Counted from the first letter of the stretch, positions 8,656-18,172 are shown. The stretch: 61,462 bases of DNA from Gammaproteobacteria bacterium (GCA_029243595.1 JAQWRQ010000027.1:1-61462), one strand, 5' to 3'. The notes: a model not told the origin generated them from the sequence alone. Made by a program: numbers and translations.

Positions 8656-8799
8656 AGATTTTAATACCTTAAATAATCGGGTTAATTTTTAGCTTTTTAT
8701 CATACCGTCTGACTGTGCAAAACATTTTAACATTTATCCCCTTTTATCAACTATTTTTGCGATAATTATCATCTTTATAATTGCATTTAAATACTGATT
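8656..8799. promoter_or_regulatory. Divergent control region upstream of aceF and the ABC exporter
   Basis: This AT-rich gap contains a perfect 10-base palindrome GATAATTATC at 8761-8770, followed by a consensus TATAAT at 8776-8781 reading toward aceF, which starts at 8800. A TTGCGA upstream is only 13 bases from the -10, too close for a sigma-70 -35, so the promoter may be activator-dependent. The palindrome could be an operator. No Shine-Dalgarno sequence is obvious before the aceF ATG, although the start fits the lipoyl domain. Confidence 0.35.
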
Positions 8800-10347
8800 A
8801 TGTCAAGCATTAAAAACATTGAGCTCCCCGATATTGGCGATTTTGACGAAGTAGAGGTTATTGAGATTTTAGTATCTGTTGGCGACACAATAGCAGCAGA
8901 AGACAGCATAATAACCTTAGAGAGTGACAAGGCTTCAATGGAAATCCCTTGCCCATCCGCTGGTACAGTGACGCAAATCAACATCAATATTGGCGATAAA
9001 ATTAAGCAAGGTGATTCACTAATCAGCCTAGAAAGCACTCAAGAATCTGAAGAAAGTTCAGCCGATGAAGAGGAATCTGTCGTAGCAGAAGAAGAAACAG
9101 GTGCAAAAATAGTGCCAGTGGTAGTACCTGATATTGGCGATTTTGACGAAGTAGAAGTGATTGAAATTTTGGTGAATGTTGGCGATAAACTGGGCGAAGA
9201 AGACTCCATAATCACCCTAGAAAGCGATAAAGCATCAATGGAAATCCCAACACCAATTGCAGGCACGGTTGAGAGTATCAATATTAGCCTAGGTGACAAA
9301 ATTCGCTTGGGCGATCTAATACTTAACATGCAAAGTAGTGGCACCACTAAAACCACGGCACCAGCACAAGAATCCACACCAGCCGCTGCAACACCAGCGC
9401 CAGCGCCGACTAAGCCAGCAGCACCTACACCAGTCGCTAATGACGAATCTGTATCCAACACACCAACAGGCGATTCACACGCCTCACCTTCGATTCGAAA
9501 ACTGGCCAGAGAGCTTGGTGTTGATTTATCCAAAGTCACTGGTACTGGGCAAAAAAATCGTATTTTAGATACAGACCTTAAAGGCTACGTTAAACAAATT
9601 ATTACTTCAGGCGGTACTGGTAGTGCCATCCCTAAAGTGCCGGTGATTGATTTTTCTAAATTTGGCGATACTGAACTACAACCCCTTTCAAGAATCAACA
9701 AGCTTTCAGGCAAACACCTAAGTGCTTGCTGGCTTAATATCCCTCACGTTACTCAATTTGATGAAGTCAATATTGATCAAATGGAGATTTTCAGACAAGA
9801 ACAAAAGGCCAAAGGCGTTAAATTAACACCATTAGTTTTCATTATGAAGGCTGTAATCCAAGCCTTAAAACAACACCCACGTTTTAATTCTGCCTTAGAT
9901 GAATCTGGTGAGAATTTGATCATTAAAAAGTACTTCAACCTCGGTATTGCCATGGACACACCAAATGGATTGGTAGTGCCAGTCATTCGAGATGTTGATC
10001 AGAAGTCACTGAGTGATTTGGCCACAGAACTTGGAGAAACTTCAGCGAAAGCCCGTGATGGAAAACTCAAACCTGGCGATATGCAAGGCGCTGGTTTCAC
10101 CATCTCAAGTTTGGGTGGTATTGGTGGTACACAATTTACCCCGATTGTAAATGCGCCAGAAGTGGCGATTCTGGGTGTTTCGCGCTCACAAACTAAACCA
10201 ATTTGGGATGGTAAGAATTTTGTACCAACATTAATGCTGCCGCTGGCTTTATCCTACGACCACCGTGTGATTGATGGTGCGCAAGGCGGGCGATTTATGG
10301 CAGATTTAAACTCAATCTTACAAGATATTAGAGAGATCCTATTATGA
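8800..10347 (+). CDS. aceF: Pyruvate dehydrogenase E2, dihydrolipoyllysine acetyltransferase
   Basis: E2 carries acetyl groups on lipoyl arms and transfers them to CoA. The 515 residues contain two N-terminal lipoyl domains spaced exactly 100 residues apart, with lipoyl lysines at about 44 and 144 in ESDKASMEIP. These are followed by an Ala/Pro-rich linker (about 185-222), a peripheral subunit-binding domain (about 227-264) and the catalytic domain (about 280-515) with SYDHRVIDGAQGGRF carrying the active His. The double-lipoyl layout and pairing with lpdA favour pyruvate over 2-oxoglutarate specificity. The E1 gene aceE is not directly upstream as would be usual. The stop overlaps the lpdA start by 4 bases (ATGA). 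Confidence 0.93.
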   Translation: MSSIKNIELPDIGDFDEVEVIEILVSVGDTIAAEDSIITLESDKASMEIPCPSAGTVTQININIGDKIKQGDSLISLESTQESEESSADEEESVVAEEETGAKIVPVVVPDIGDFDEVEVIEILVNVGDKLGEEDSIITLESDKASMEIPTPIAGTVESINISLGDKIRLGDLILNMQSSGTTKTTAPAQESTPAAATPAPAPTKPAAPTPVANDESVSNTPTGDSHASPSIRKLARELGVDLSKVTGTGQKNRILDTDLKGYVKQIITSGGTGSAIPKVPVIDFSKFGDTELQPLSRINKLSGKHLSACWLNIPHVTQFDEVNIDQMEIFRQEQKAKGVKLTPLVFIMKAVIQALKQHPRFNSALDESGENLIIKKYFNLGIAMDTPNGLVVPVIRDVDQKSLSDLATELGETSAKARDGKLKPGDMQGAGFTISSLGGIGGTQFTPIVNAPEVAILGVSRSQTKPIWDGKNFVPTLMLPLALSYDHRVIDGAQGGRFMADLNSILQDIREILL

Positions 10348-11747
10348 TTAAAACGCAAGTTGTTGTCATTGGATCTGGCCCTGGTGGCTATACCGCTGCC
10401 TTTCGTGCTGCTGACTTGGGCAAAGAAGTTGTTTTGATTGAACGCTATGAAAACTTAGGTGGCGTTTGTCTTAATGTTGGTTGTATCCCTTCAAAAGCAC
10501 TACTGCATACCGCGCAAGTGATTAACGAAGCAGCCGAAGCGCCACATCTTGGTGTGACTTTTGGTGAAACCAAAATTGATGTCGATGGTGTACGCACCAA
10601 TAAAGAAAATATTGTTTCTAAACTGACTGGCGGTATTAAAGCATTAGCTAAAGCCAGAAAAGTACAAGTAGTCACAGGCTATGGAAAATTTATCTCAGCC
10701 AATCAAATTGCTATCGATGACTCAGACGAAGTGATTGAATTTGAACACTGTATCATTGCAGCTGGCTCACGTGTTAGCAAGATTCCAGCCTTTCCTTTTG
10801 ATGATCCACGAGTCATGGATTCAACCGATGCACTCGAATTAGACAGTGTTCCTGAACGATTATTGATTGTTGGTGGCGGTATTATCGGCCTAGAAATGGC
10901 AACCGTTTACAACGCGTTAGGTAGTGAAATTACCGTAGTCGAATTAGCTGATCAGTTAATTGCCAGCGCTGATAAAGATGTAGTTACCCCACTTGCTAGG
11001 CGTATCAAAAAACAATATAAGGAAATTTATCTTAATACCAAAGTAACCAAAATGGAAGCAACTGATGCCGGCATTAAAGTGGGCTTTGAAGGCAAGAAAG
11101 CACCAGAAACAGATACCTTTGATAAAGTATTGGTGTCTATTGGTCGCTCACCAAATGGGCAGTTAATTGATGCTGACAAAGCAGGTGTTGGAGTCAATGA
11201 ATGGGGTTTTATCCCAGTTGACAAGCAAATGCGTACTAACGTTAATCATATTTTTGCGATTGGCGATCTTGTTGGTCAACCAATGTTGGCACACAAAGCT
11301 GTACATGAGGCCAAAGTCGCTGCTGAAGTTATTTGTGGGCACAAGTCTGGCTTTGATGCGCTTACCATCCCATCAGTTGCGTACACAGACCCTGAAGTTG
11401 CTTGGACGGGCAAAACCGAAAAAGAACTTAAAACTGAAGGGGTTGCTTATGAAAAAGGCGTATTCCCTTGGGCCGCTTCGGGCAGAAGCCTAAGTATTGG
11501 CCGCAATGAAGGCATGTCCAAAGCTTTATTTGAAGCCAAAACAGGCCGCATACTGGGCATGGGTATTTGTGGCACAAATGCTGGGGAACTTATTGCCGAA
11601 GCAACACTCGCCATTGAGATGGGCTGTGATATGAGTGACATTGCGCTCACCATTCACGCACATCCAACACTTTCTGAAACCACCGCTTTTGCCACTGAAA
11701 TGGCTGAAGGCACCATTACTGATTTATTACCACCAAAAAAGAAATAG
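10344..11747 (+). CDS. lpdA: Dihydrolipoyl dehydrogenase (E3)
   Basis: E3 reoxidises the dihydrolipoyl arm of E2 with NAD+. The 467-residue protein has the FAD-binding GSGPGGYTAAFRAADLG near the N-terminus, the redox-active Cys42/Cys47 pair in GGVCLNVGCIPSKALLH, an NAD-binding GGGIIGLEMATVYNALG segment and the C-terminal interface motif HAHPTLSET carrying the active-site His. Translational coupling to aceF through an ATGA overlap indicates it serves the pyruvate dehydrogenase complex, and probably also other lipoyl enzymes. Confidence 0.95.
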   Translation: MIKTQVVVIGSGPGGYTAAFRAADLGKEVVLIERYENLGGVCLNVGCIPSKALLHTAQVINEAAEAPHLGVTFGETKIDVDGVRTNKENIVSKLTGGIKALAKARKVQVVTGYGKFISANQIAIDDSDEVIEFEHCIIAAGSRVSKIPAFPFDDPRVMDSTDALELDSVPERLLIVGGGIIGLEMATVYNALGSEITVVELADQLIASADKDVVTPLARRIKKQYKEIYLNTKVTKMEATDAGIKVGFEGKKAPETDTFDKVLVSIGRSPNGQLIDADKAGVGVNEWGFIPVDKQMRTNVNHIFAIGDLVGQPMLAHKAVHEAKVAAEVICGHKSGFDALTIPSVAYTDPEVAWTGKTEKELKTEGVAYEKGVFPWAASGRSLSIGRNEGMSKALFEAKTGRILGMGICGTNAGELIAEATLAIEMGCDMSDIALTIHAHPTLSETTAFATEMAEGTITDLLPPKKK

Positions 11748-11756
11748 GAACACAAC

Positions 11757-12410
11757 ATGAATACAACACAAGCAAGAAGCAACTCAATTGACCAACAAAT
11801 CAGACCATGGGGTGGCTTGAATTATATTGCTAATAACGCACTTAGAAATACACCGAGAGAAGACTTTGTGCCTGAAAAATACCAAAATCTTGCATTTGCT
11901 GATATTGAGATTCCGCTCAGCGCCAAGGCAAAAATGTTTAGCCCAAAAATCGAAGGTCGCTTACTAGATGCACTAGACATACAAAAAAATGAAACTGTAT
12001 TGGAGGTTGGAACCGGTAGTGGTTATTTAACCGCTGTGGTTTCAAAGCTTTGTAAATCAATCACCAGTATTGAAATTGACGAAGAGCTCAGCGAAAACGC
12101 ACAAGAAAGACTCAACACACTTAATATTGACAATGCTCAACTTGAAGTCGGTGACGCATCGAAAGGTTGGAGTTCAAATGACTTCTTTGATGTCGTTATT
12201 GTTGGAGCAGCAGTACCAGAGATTACCGGTCGCTATTTTCACCTACTTAATGTCGGTGGTCGTATTTTTGTCGTAGAAGGCACAGGTAACGCCATGAGCG
12301 CAAAGCTCATTACCCGTATTAGCGAACACAAATGGGAAACTAAAGCATTATTCGAAACTCACCTGGATACGATGCAAGGCCTAGAAACAGCAAAAAGTTT
12401 TGAGTTCTAA
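11757..12410 (+). CDS. PCMT-family methyltransferase (protein-L-isoaspartate O-methyltransferase-like)
   Basis: This 217-residue SAM-dependent methyltransferase has motif I VLEVGTGSGYLTAVVSKL. The start has the IDQQIRPWGGLN and PREDFVPEKYQNLAFADIEIPL segments typical of a Pcm subfamily. Canonical Pcm repairs isoaspartyl residues. This divergent subfamily, often found near exporter genes in proteobacteria, may have another substrate. It lies 9 bases after lpdA, with an AGGAA ribosome-binding site, and 15 bases before the RND exporter gene. Confidence 0.8.
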   Translation: MNTTQARSNSIDQQIRPWGGLNYIANNALRNTPREDFVPEKYQNLAFADIEIPLSAKAKMFSPKIEGRLLDALDIQKNETVLEVGTGSGYLTAVVSKLCKSITSIEIDEELSENAQERLNTLNIDNAQLEVGDASKGWSSNDFFDVVIVGAAVPEITGRYFHLLNVGGRIFVVEGTGNAMSAKLITRISEHKWETKALFETHLDTMQGLETAKSFEF

Positions 12411-12425
12411 ATCAGTAAACCTTTA

Positions 12426-14801
12426 ATGAAAAAATTCTATAACTTAGTTTTAAAAAAATCTGGTGATAGTCTTGTTTTATTATTACTCATTGCCGGCTTT
12501 TTCATTGCACAAATTCCAGATTTTCAACTAGACGCCTCTTCAGATTCATTGGTATTAGAAGGAGATGACAACCTTCGTTATTATCAAAGCATCAAAAAAG
12601 ACTATGGTTCTGATGATTTTTTAGTCATAAGTTATCAAGTTAAAGGCAACCTGCTCGACCCAGCACAACTCAAGCACTTAGGTAGCTTCAGAAAAGACTT
12701 GCAAGCCATTGAGCAAATTAAATCGGTTACTACTATTTTAGATGTGCCACTGTTTCGCTCACCGCCATTATCTCTATCTGATCTAGGCTCCAACGGCGTA
12801 TCTATCGACAATGGCAATGCTGACCTTGTGCTAGCCAATCAAGAATTTAGATCATCGCCTTTATATGGTGACAATCTAGTCAGTAAAGATGGCAAAACAA
12901 CTGCAATCTTAGTAGCGCTTAAAGGTAATGAGCGTTTTGAGAAAAGACGCCAAACCCGTGATGCAATGCGTTTTAAAAGAGCGGCTAACGAACTTTCTAA
13001 AGAAGAATTAGCCAAACTCAAAAGTATTGAAAAACAAGTGTTAAAAGATGCAACTTCGCAAAGCGACTTGCAAGCCAAAACCATTGCCACTATTCGTACA
13101 ACGATTGGTAAATATCGAGATAAAGCCAGCTTATTCTTAGGTGGTCTACCCATGATTACCACCGATATCATCGGCTACATTAGCAGTGATTTGATCGTCT
13201 TTAGTTTAGCAGTGATTGGATTAATGACAGCCATTCTGGCATTAATTTTCAAAGGTATTCGCTGGGTACTGATGCCAATTGGCATCAGTATTACTGGCGC
13301 ACTTATTATGACGGGTGTCTTGGCGTTTTTAGGCTGGAAAGTTACCGTTATATCAAGTAATTTCTTCTCGTTACTATTGGTAATGACACTCTCGGTCACT
13401 ATTCACCTAGTAGTACGCTACCGAGAGCTGGCACAAAATGATCCAGACCTTGAGTACCAAACCCTGATTAAAAACACCTTAGAGCAAATGTTAAAACCTT
13501 GCCTATTTACCACACTCACTACCATTGCTGCCTTTGGATCATTGCTCATTAGTGGTATTCGCCCCGTAATTGATTTTGGTTGGATGATGTCAATTGGTGT
13601 CAGTATTGCTCTAGTACTGTCTTTTATTGCATTCCCAGTGATCATGAGCCTATTGCCAAAAGCCAAAGTCTCAAAGTTTAAAACTGAGTTGGGCGTAACC
13701 CATGGTTTGGCCAAATTTACCGAAAGATTTGGTAATCATTTGCTGGTGGTTTTAGTATTGTTTATTGGTATTTCCGCCGTAGGAATTAGCAAGTTGAGTG
13801 TTGAAAATCGCTTTATTGATTACTTTAAAGAAACCACCGAAATCAACCAAGGTCTAACTCTGATTGATGAGCAACTTGGCGGCACCATTCCACTAGAAAT
13901 TGTGTTTGACGAACTGGCAGAAGACTATTGGTATGATGAAGATTTACGTGCTGATATTCACAAAATACACACTTACTTAGACAGCCTAGATGAAACTGGA
14001 AAAGTACTCTCAATCGATACTTTAATGCAAATCCTAACTAAAGCCAATGATGGTAATGCACTGAATGGATTTTTCTTAAATATTGTCAAAGGGCAAATCC
14101 CAGATAGTGCTAGAGCACATGTATTAGACCCTTATATCAATGAAGATAACGGCCAGTTACGTATGGTGATTCGTATTCGAGAAACCAATAAAGACCTTAA
14201 ACGTGGAGAGCTGATTAATAAAATCGAAACACACATCTCGAAAGAGCTTGGCTTTAGAGAAGACAGCTTCCATACAACTGGTATGTTGGTGCTGTACAAC
14301 AATATGCTGCAAAGCTTATTTAATTCACAGATCAAAACCATTGCTGTGGTGTTTGGCATGATTTTCATCATGTTCTTGTTTGTCTTTAAATCAACAACCT
14401 TATCTATTTTGGCACTGATTCCAAACACATTGCCATCGCTATTTATTCTTGGCATTATGGGGCTGATGAACATCCCACTTGATCTAATGACCATTACTAT
14501 TTCAGCTATTGCCATTGGTATTGGTGTTGATAATGCCATTCACTACATCCACCGTTTTAAGGCAGAGTTCCAAAAAGACCAAGACTACATGGCCACCATG
14601 TATCGCTCACACGCCTCAATTGGTCTAGCCATGTTTTACACTTCTATCACGGTAACGCTAGGCTTCTTAATCTTGGCACTATCTAACTTTATTCCGAGTA
14701 TCTATTTTGGCGTCTTTACTGCTATTGCAATGATCAGCGCCCTATTAGCCAACCTGACTTTACTGCCTAAGTTAATTCTCATGGTAAAGCCAAAGATTTA
14801 A
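12426..14801 (+). CDS. RND/MMPL-superfamily membrane exporter
   Basis: This 791-residue membrane protein has the duplicated architecture of the MMPL group. TM1 at about residues 14-30 is followed by a large extracytoplasmic loop, then TM2-6 at about 250-410, a second TM and loop, and a C-terminal block of TMs at about 635-790. Signatures include ISSNFFSLLLVMTLSVTIHLV and ISAIAIGIGVDNAIHYIHRF, the second carrying the charged relay residues. It resembles the predicted lipid exporter group that includes HpnN, rather than drug-type AcrB (about 1030 residues). No membrane fusion protein or outer-membrane partner is adjacent. Its substrate is unknown. Confidence 0.83.
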   Translation: MKKFYNLVLKKSGDSLVLLLLIAGFFIAQIPDFQLDASSDSLVLEGDDNLRYYQSIKKDYGSDDFLVISYQVKGNLLDPAQLKHLGSFRKDLQAIEQIKSVTTILDVPLFRSPPLSLSDLGSNGVSIDNGNADLVLANQEFRSSPLYGDNLVSKDGKTTAILVALKGNERFEKRRQTRDAMRFKRAANELSKEELAKLKSIEKQVLKDATSQSDLQAKTIATIRTTIGKYRDKASLFLGGLPMITTDIIGYISSDLIVFSLAVIGLMTAILALIFKGIRWVLMPIGISITGALIMTGVLAFLGWKVTVISSNFFSLLLVMTLSVTIHLVVRYRELAQNDPDLEYQTLIKNTLEQMLKPCLFTTLTTIAAFGSLLISGIRPVIDFGWMMSIGVSIALVLSFIAFPVIMSLLPKAKVSKFKTELGVTHGLAKFTERFGNHLLVVLVLFIGISAVGISKLSVENRFIDYFKETTEINQGLTLIDEQLGGTIPLEIVFDELAEDYWYDEDLRADIHKIHTYLDSLDETGKVLSIDTLMQILTKANDGNALNGFFLNIVKGQIPDSARAHVLDPYINEDNGQLRMVIRIRETNKDLKRGELINKIETHISKELGFREDSFHTTGMLVLYNNMLQSLFNSQIKTIAVVFGMIFIMFLFVFKSTTLSILALIPNTLPSLFILGIMGLMNIPLDLMTITISAIAIGIGVDNAIHYIHRFKAEFQKDQDYMATMYRSHASIGLAMFYTSITVTLGFLILALSNFIPSIYFGVFTAIAMISALLANLTLLPKLILMVKPKI

Positions 14802-14823
14802 ACATCTGCACTCGCGTTTAATC

Positions 14824-16380
14824 ATGTCAACACAGCACCATTTTGATGTTCTTATTATTGGCACTGGCAGTGCCGGGCTAATGAGTGCGCTGCAGCTTTC
14901 TGATGATCTGTCCATTGCACTGATTGCCAAAGACAAAGTGCTCGAAGGTAGCTCATATTATGCCCAAGGCGGTGTTTCAGCAGTACTAGACAATAATGAT
15001 GATTTCGAATCACACATCAAAGACACACTCTTAACTGGCAATGGATTGGGCAATGAATCTACTGTTCGTTTTATGGTTGAACAGGCGCCGGCCGCTATTA
15101 AAGCATTAGAAGAATCAGGTGTAGTATTCACCAAAAAAGACGATCAATACCACCTTACCACTGAAGGTGGTCATAGCAATAGACGTGTTGCTCATGTTGC
15201 CGATAAAACTGGGCAATCTATCCAAACCAATTTACTCGATAGTGTTAAAGCAAAAACAAACATCACCTTGTTTGAGCACTTTATTGCGATTGACTTATTG
15301 ACAAAAGATCAGCATTGTTATGGCGCTTACGTCCTCAACAAGGCTACCAATGAAGTCGAGAGCTTCATTACCCACAAAACCATTATTGCCACAGGTGGTG
15401 CGTCTAAAGCTTATCTTTATACTTCTAACCCAGACACCTCAACCGGTGATGGCATCGCCATGGCTTATCGTGGTGGTTGCCATATTGTTAATATGGAATT
15501 TACCCAATTTCACCCTACTTGCTTGTATCACCCGCATGCCAAATCATTTTTAATTTCTGAAGCATTGCGTGGTGAAGGCGCCAAACTCATCTTGCCAAAT
15601 GGCGAGCAATTTATGCATAAATATGACCAACGCGCTGAGCTTGCACCACGCGATATTGTCGCCAGGGCGATTGATTCAGAAATGAAAACCCATGGTTTTG
15701 ACTGTGTGTATTTAGATATCTCCTTTAAAGATAAAGATTGGATTGAGTCACATTTCCCAACCATTGCAAAAAAATGCGCCTCTTTTGGTATTGATATTTC
15801 ACAAGACCCAATCCCAGTCGTGCCTGCTGCACACTACACTTGTGGTGGTATTCAAGCTGATATTCACGCACAAAGTAACATTGATAATTTATACGCCGTT
15901 GGTGAGGCTGCCCACGCAGGTGTGCACGGCGCTAATCGCATGGCCAGTAATTCATTATTAGAATGTGTTGTATTTGCCAAAGCATGTGCCATCCATATTA
16001 ATCAACAAGATTTAAAATCACAACACATCAATTTTGACGATTGGGATGCATCCAGAGTAAGTTTATCCAAAGAAAAAGTAATGGTTACTCACTTGTGGGA
16101 TGAAATCAGGCGCATCATGTGGAACTTTGTTGGCATTGTACGTAGTAACAAACGCCTACATTCTGCACAAATGCGCCTTACGCAAATTCAAAATGAGGTC
16201 GACGAATACTATCGCCTTTATCTAATTTCAAGTGATTTAATCGAGCTAAGAAATTTGGTATCGACTGCCCAGTTGATTGTCAAATCTGCCATCTCTCGAG
16301 CTGAAAGCCGTGGCCTACATTACAACGAAGACTATCCTCAAACCTCTGACAAAGCGAAAGACACTATAATAGAGCTATGA
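14824..16380 (+). CDS. nadB: L-aspartate oxidase
   Basis: NadB is a flavoprotein that oxidises L-aspartate to iminoaspartate, the first step of NAD synthesis. The 518 residues show the FAD-binding GTGSAGLMSALQLS, the YYAQGGVSAVLDNNDD substrate segment, EFTQFHPTCLYHP, LRGEGAKLILPNG, and the C-terminal NRMASNSLLECVVFAKACA typical of NadB rather than of succinate dehydrogenase. NadA and NadC are not in the window. The stop overlaps the def start as ATGA. Confidence 0.94.
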   Translation: MSTQHHFDVLIIGTGSAGLMSALQLSDDLSIALIAKDKVLEGSSYYAQGGVSAVLDNNDDFESHIKDTLLTGNGLGNESTVRFMVEQAPAAIKALEESGVVFTKKDDQYHLTTEGGHSNRRVAHVADKTGQSIQTNLLDSVKAKTNITLFEHFIAIDLLTKDQHCYGAYVLNKATNEVESFITHKTIIATGGASKAYLYTSNPDTSTGDGIAMAYRGGCHIVNMEFTQFHPTCLYHPHAKSFLISEALRGEGAKLILPNGEQFMHKYDQRAELAPRDIVARAIDSEMKTHGFDCVYLDISFKDKDWIESHFPTIAKKCASFGIDISQDPIPVVPAAHYTCGGIQADIHAQSNIDNLYAVGEAAHAGVHGANRMASNSLLECVVFAKACAIHINQQDLKSQHINFDDWDASRVSLSKEKVMVTHLWDEIRRIMWNFVGIVRSNKRLHSAQMRLTQIQNEVDEYYRLYLISSDLIELRNLVSTAQLIVKSAISRAESRGLHYNEDYPQTSDKAKDTIIEL

Positions 16381-16934
16381 TATTACCAATCCTTAACTAT
16401 CCTGATTCACGATTACGCACCAAAGCGAAAGAAGTTAGTACAGTAGATAATAAAATCAAAACACTGGTTAAAGACATGTATGAAACCATGTATGCTGAAG
16501 ATGGCATTGGCCTAGCCGCCACCCAAATAGACCAACACATACAAGTAGTGGTAATGGACGTTCCAGACTCACAAGATGATTATGAGTTACTCCTGAAAAA
16601 TCGAAAAAATGATTCAGACAAAAAACCCGACACACAGCATCATCCCTTGTGTTTTATCAACCCAAAAGTAACAAGTGCAAGTGGGCATGAAAAGCATGTC
16701 GAGGGTTGTTTGTCAGTTCCTGGCTATCATGCCGAAGTCGAACGAGCCAGCCAAATTACAGTCGAAGCGTTAAATGAGCAAGGCGAGATGTTTACGCTAC
16801 ATGCAAGCAATTTACTTGCTGTATGCATTCAGCACGAGTTAGATCATTTAAAAGGTATTTTGTTTGTCGATTACTTATCCAAACTTAAACAAAAGCGCCT
16901 ACTCGAAAAAACCAAGAAAGCAATTAAAGGTTAA
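16377..16934 (+). CDS. def: Peptide deformylase
   Basis: Def removes the formyl group from the initiator methionine of nascent proteins. All three metal-site motifs are present: GIGLAATQ (residues 43-50), EGCLS with metal ligand Cys111, and QHELDH with ligands His153 and His157 and catalytic Glu154. At 185 residues it is longer than the 169-residue Escherichia coli enzyme, because of a charged insertion at roughly residues 67-90. It overlaps nadB by 4 bases, whereas def is usually paired with fmt, which is absent here. Confidence 0.95.
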   Translation: MILPILNYPDSRLRTKAKEVSTVDNKIKTLVKDMYETMYAEDGIGLAATQIDQHIQVVVMDVPDSQDDYELLLKNRKNDSDKKPDTQHHPLCFINPKVTSASGHEKHVEGCLSVPGYHAEVERASQITVEALNEQGEMFTLHASNLLAVCIQHELDHLKGILFVDYLSKLKQKRLLEKTKKAIKG

Positions 16935-16937
16935 TCT

Positions 16938-17912
16938 GTGCCTATCCAAATTGGTGATTACCAATTAAAATCCCAAGTACTACTTGCCCCAATGGCAGGC
17001 ACTAGTGACAAACCTTTCAGAACGATTTGTCGCACACAAGGCGCAGCACTCACCACCTCAGAAATGGTGGTTATTCAACACCATTTACTCAATACCAACA
17101 AATCTAAACACCGTCTTGATTTCACTGGCGAACCAGCGCCTATTAGTATTCAAATTGCTGGCTCCCAAGCTGATGAATTAGCCTATTCAGCGCAGCAAGC
17201 GCTAACATTTGGCGCTGATATTATTGATATCAACATGGGCTGCCCTGCCAAAAAAGTGTGCAACAAAGCCGCAGGATCCGCCCTCATGCAAGATGAGTCT
17301 TTAGTCAAAGACATTCTTAACGCCGTGGTGAGTGCAGTTGATATTCCGGTGACTTTAAAAATGCGTACCGGTTGGAATGTTACTAATAAAAATGCACCCA
17401 TGATTGCTAAGATCGCCCAAGATTCTGGTATCCAAATGCTTAGTGTGCATGGCCGAACACGTGAAGATAAATATACCGGCATGGCAGAATACGACACCAT
17501 TAAAAAAGTTAAATCACAAGTTAGCATTCCAGTGATTGCGAATGGCGACATTACTTCAGCTGAAAAAGCCCAACAAGTGCTCGATTACACATCGGCCGAT
17601 GGTGTGATGGTTGGCAGAGCTACTCAAGGCAATCCGTGGATTATTCATGAGATTGATCATTACTTAAAAACCGGCCAAAAAACGGCTGACATCCCACTTG
17701 ATATCAAAAAACAAACGATTTTGGATCACATTAAGCAAATTCACACCTTTTATGGTGAAAAATTAGGCACTCAGTTATCCAGAAAGCATATTTTTTGGTA
17801 TGCTATTCACCTTGACAAAGATAGTGGTCAAACCTTCTGGAAAAAAGTGAATAAAATCACCGACCACAAACTGCAATACCAACTACTTGAGGAATATCTA
17901 CAACAACTATGA
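16938..17912 (+). CDS. dusB: tRNA-dihydrouridine synthase B
   Basis: DusB is an FMN- and NADPH-dependent TIM-barrel enzyme that reduces uridine in the tRNA D-loop. The 324 residues begin at a GTG preceded by an AAAGG site. The catalytic Cys is in INMGCPAKKVCNKAAGSALM, and the LAPMAGTSDKPFR and DGVMVGRATQGNPWI segments bind FMN. Pairing with fis through an ATGA overlap is the classical gammaproteobacterial dusB-fis arrangement. Confidence 0.95.
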   Translation: MPIQIGDYQLKSQVLLAPMAGTSDKPFRTICRTQGAALTTSEMVVIQHHLLNTNKSKHRLDFTGEPAPISIQIAGSQADELAYSAQQALTFGADIIDINMGCPAKKVCNKAAGSALMQDESLVKDILNAVVSAVDIPVTLKMRTGWNVTNKNAPMIAKIAQDSGIQMLSVHGRTREDKYTGMAEYDTIKKVKSQVSIPVIANGDITSAEKAQQVLDYTSADGVMVGRATQGNPWIIHEIDHYLKTGQKTADIPLDIKKQTILDHIKQIHTFYGEKLGTQLSRKHIFWYAIHLDKDSGQTFWKKVNKITDHKLQYQLLEEYLQQL

Positions 17913-18133
17913 CTGACTTACCCGCTTGCATTAATACAAAACTTGATCGCTATTTTGATCAGCTAAACGGCGAATCAGCGTCTGGCGTATTTAAAATGGT
18001 CATGCAAGAAACCGAATCAGTCACCATTAAGTTTGTTTTAGATATGGTTGAGCAAAACCAAAGTGAAGCAGCGAGAATCTTAGGTATGAATCGCGGCACT
18101 TTAAAGAAAAAAATTGAGCTGTATAAGCTATAA
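17909..18133 (+). CDS. fis: Fis-family nucleoid/DNA-binding protein
   Basis: Fis is a small dimeric DNA-bending protein that in Escherichia coli activates rRNA promoters and shapes the nucleoid. This 74-residue version is shorter than the 98-residue Escherichia coli protein, mainly at the N-terminal beta-hairpin arm. The C-terminal helix-turn-helix (NQSEAARILGMNRGTLKKKI) is well conserved. Translation is coupled to dusB. A TATAAT-like sequence at the end of the ORF (about 18129-18134) might contribute to purH transcription. Confidence 0.93.
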   Translation: MTDLPACINTKLDRYFDQLNGESASGVFKMVMQETESVTIKFVLDMVEQNQSEAARILGMNRGTLKKKIELYKL

Positions 18134-18172
18134 TATTTTCTTTAGTTTTTCACCAAATATCAAAGGAATAAA

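Noticed and set aside
8757-8781. TTGCGA / TATAAT as a standard sigma-70 promoter for aceF
   Set aside because: The spacer is 13 bases, outside the usual 16-18. Only the -10 is kept, at low confidence.
9039-9539. 166-residue minus-strand ORF opposite aceF
   Set aside because: It is a shadow of the lipoyl and linker coding sequence: Ser/Ala/Val-rich composition mirrors the repeats on the plus strand, with no ribosome-binding site.
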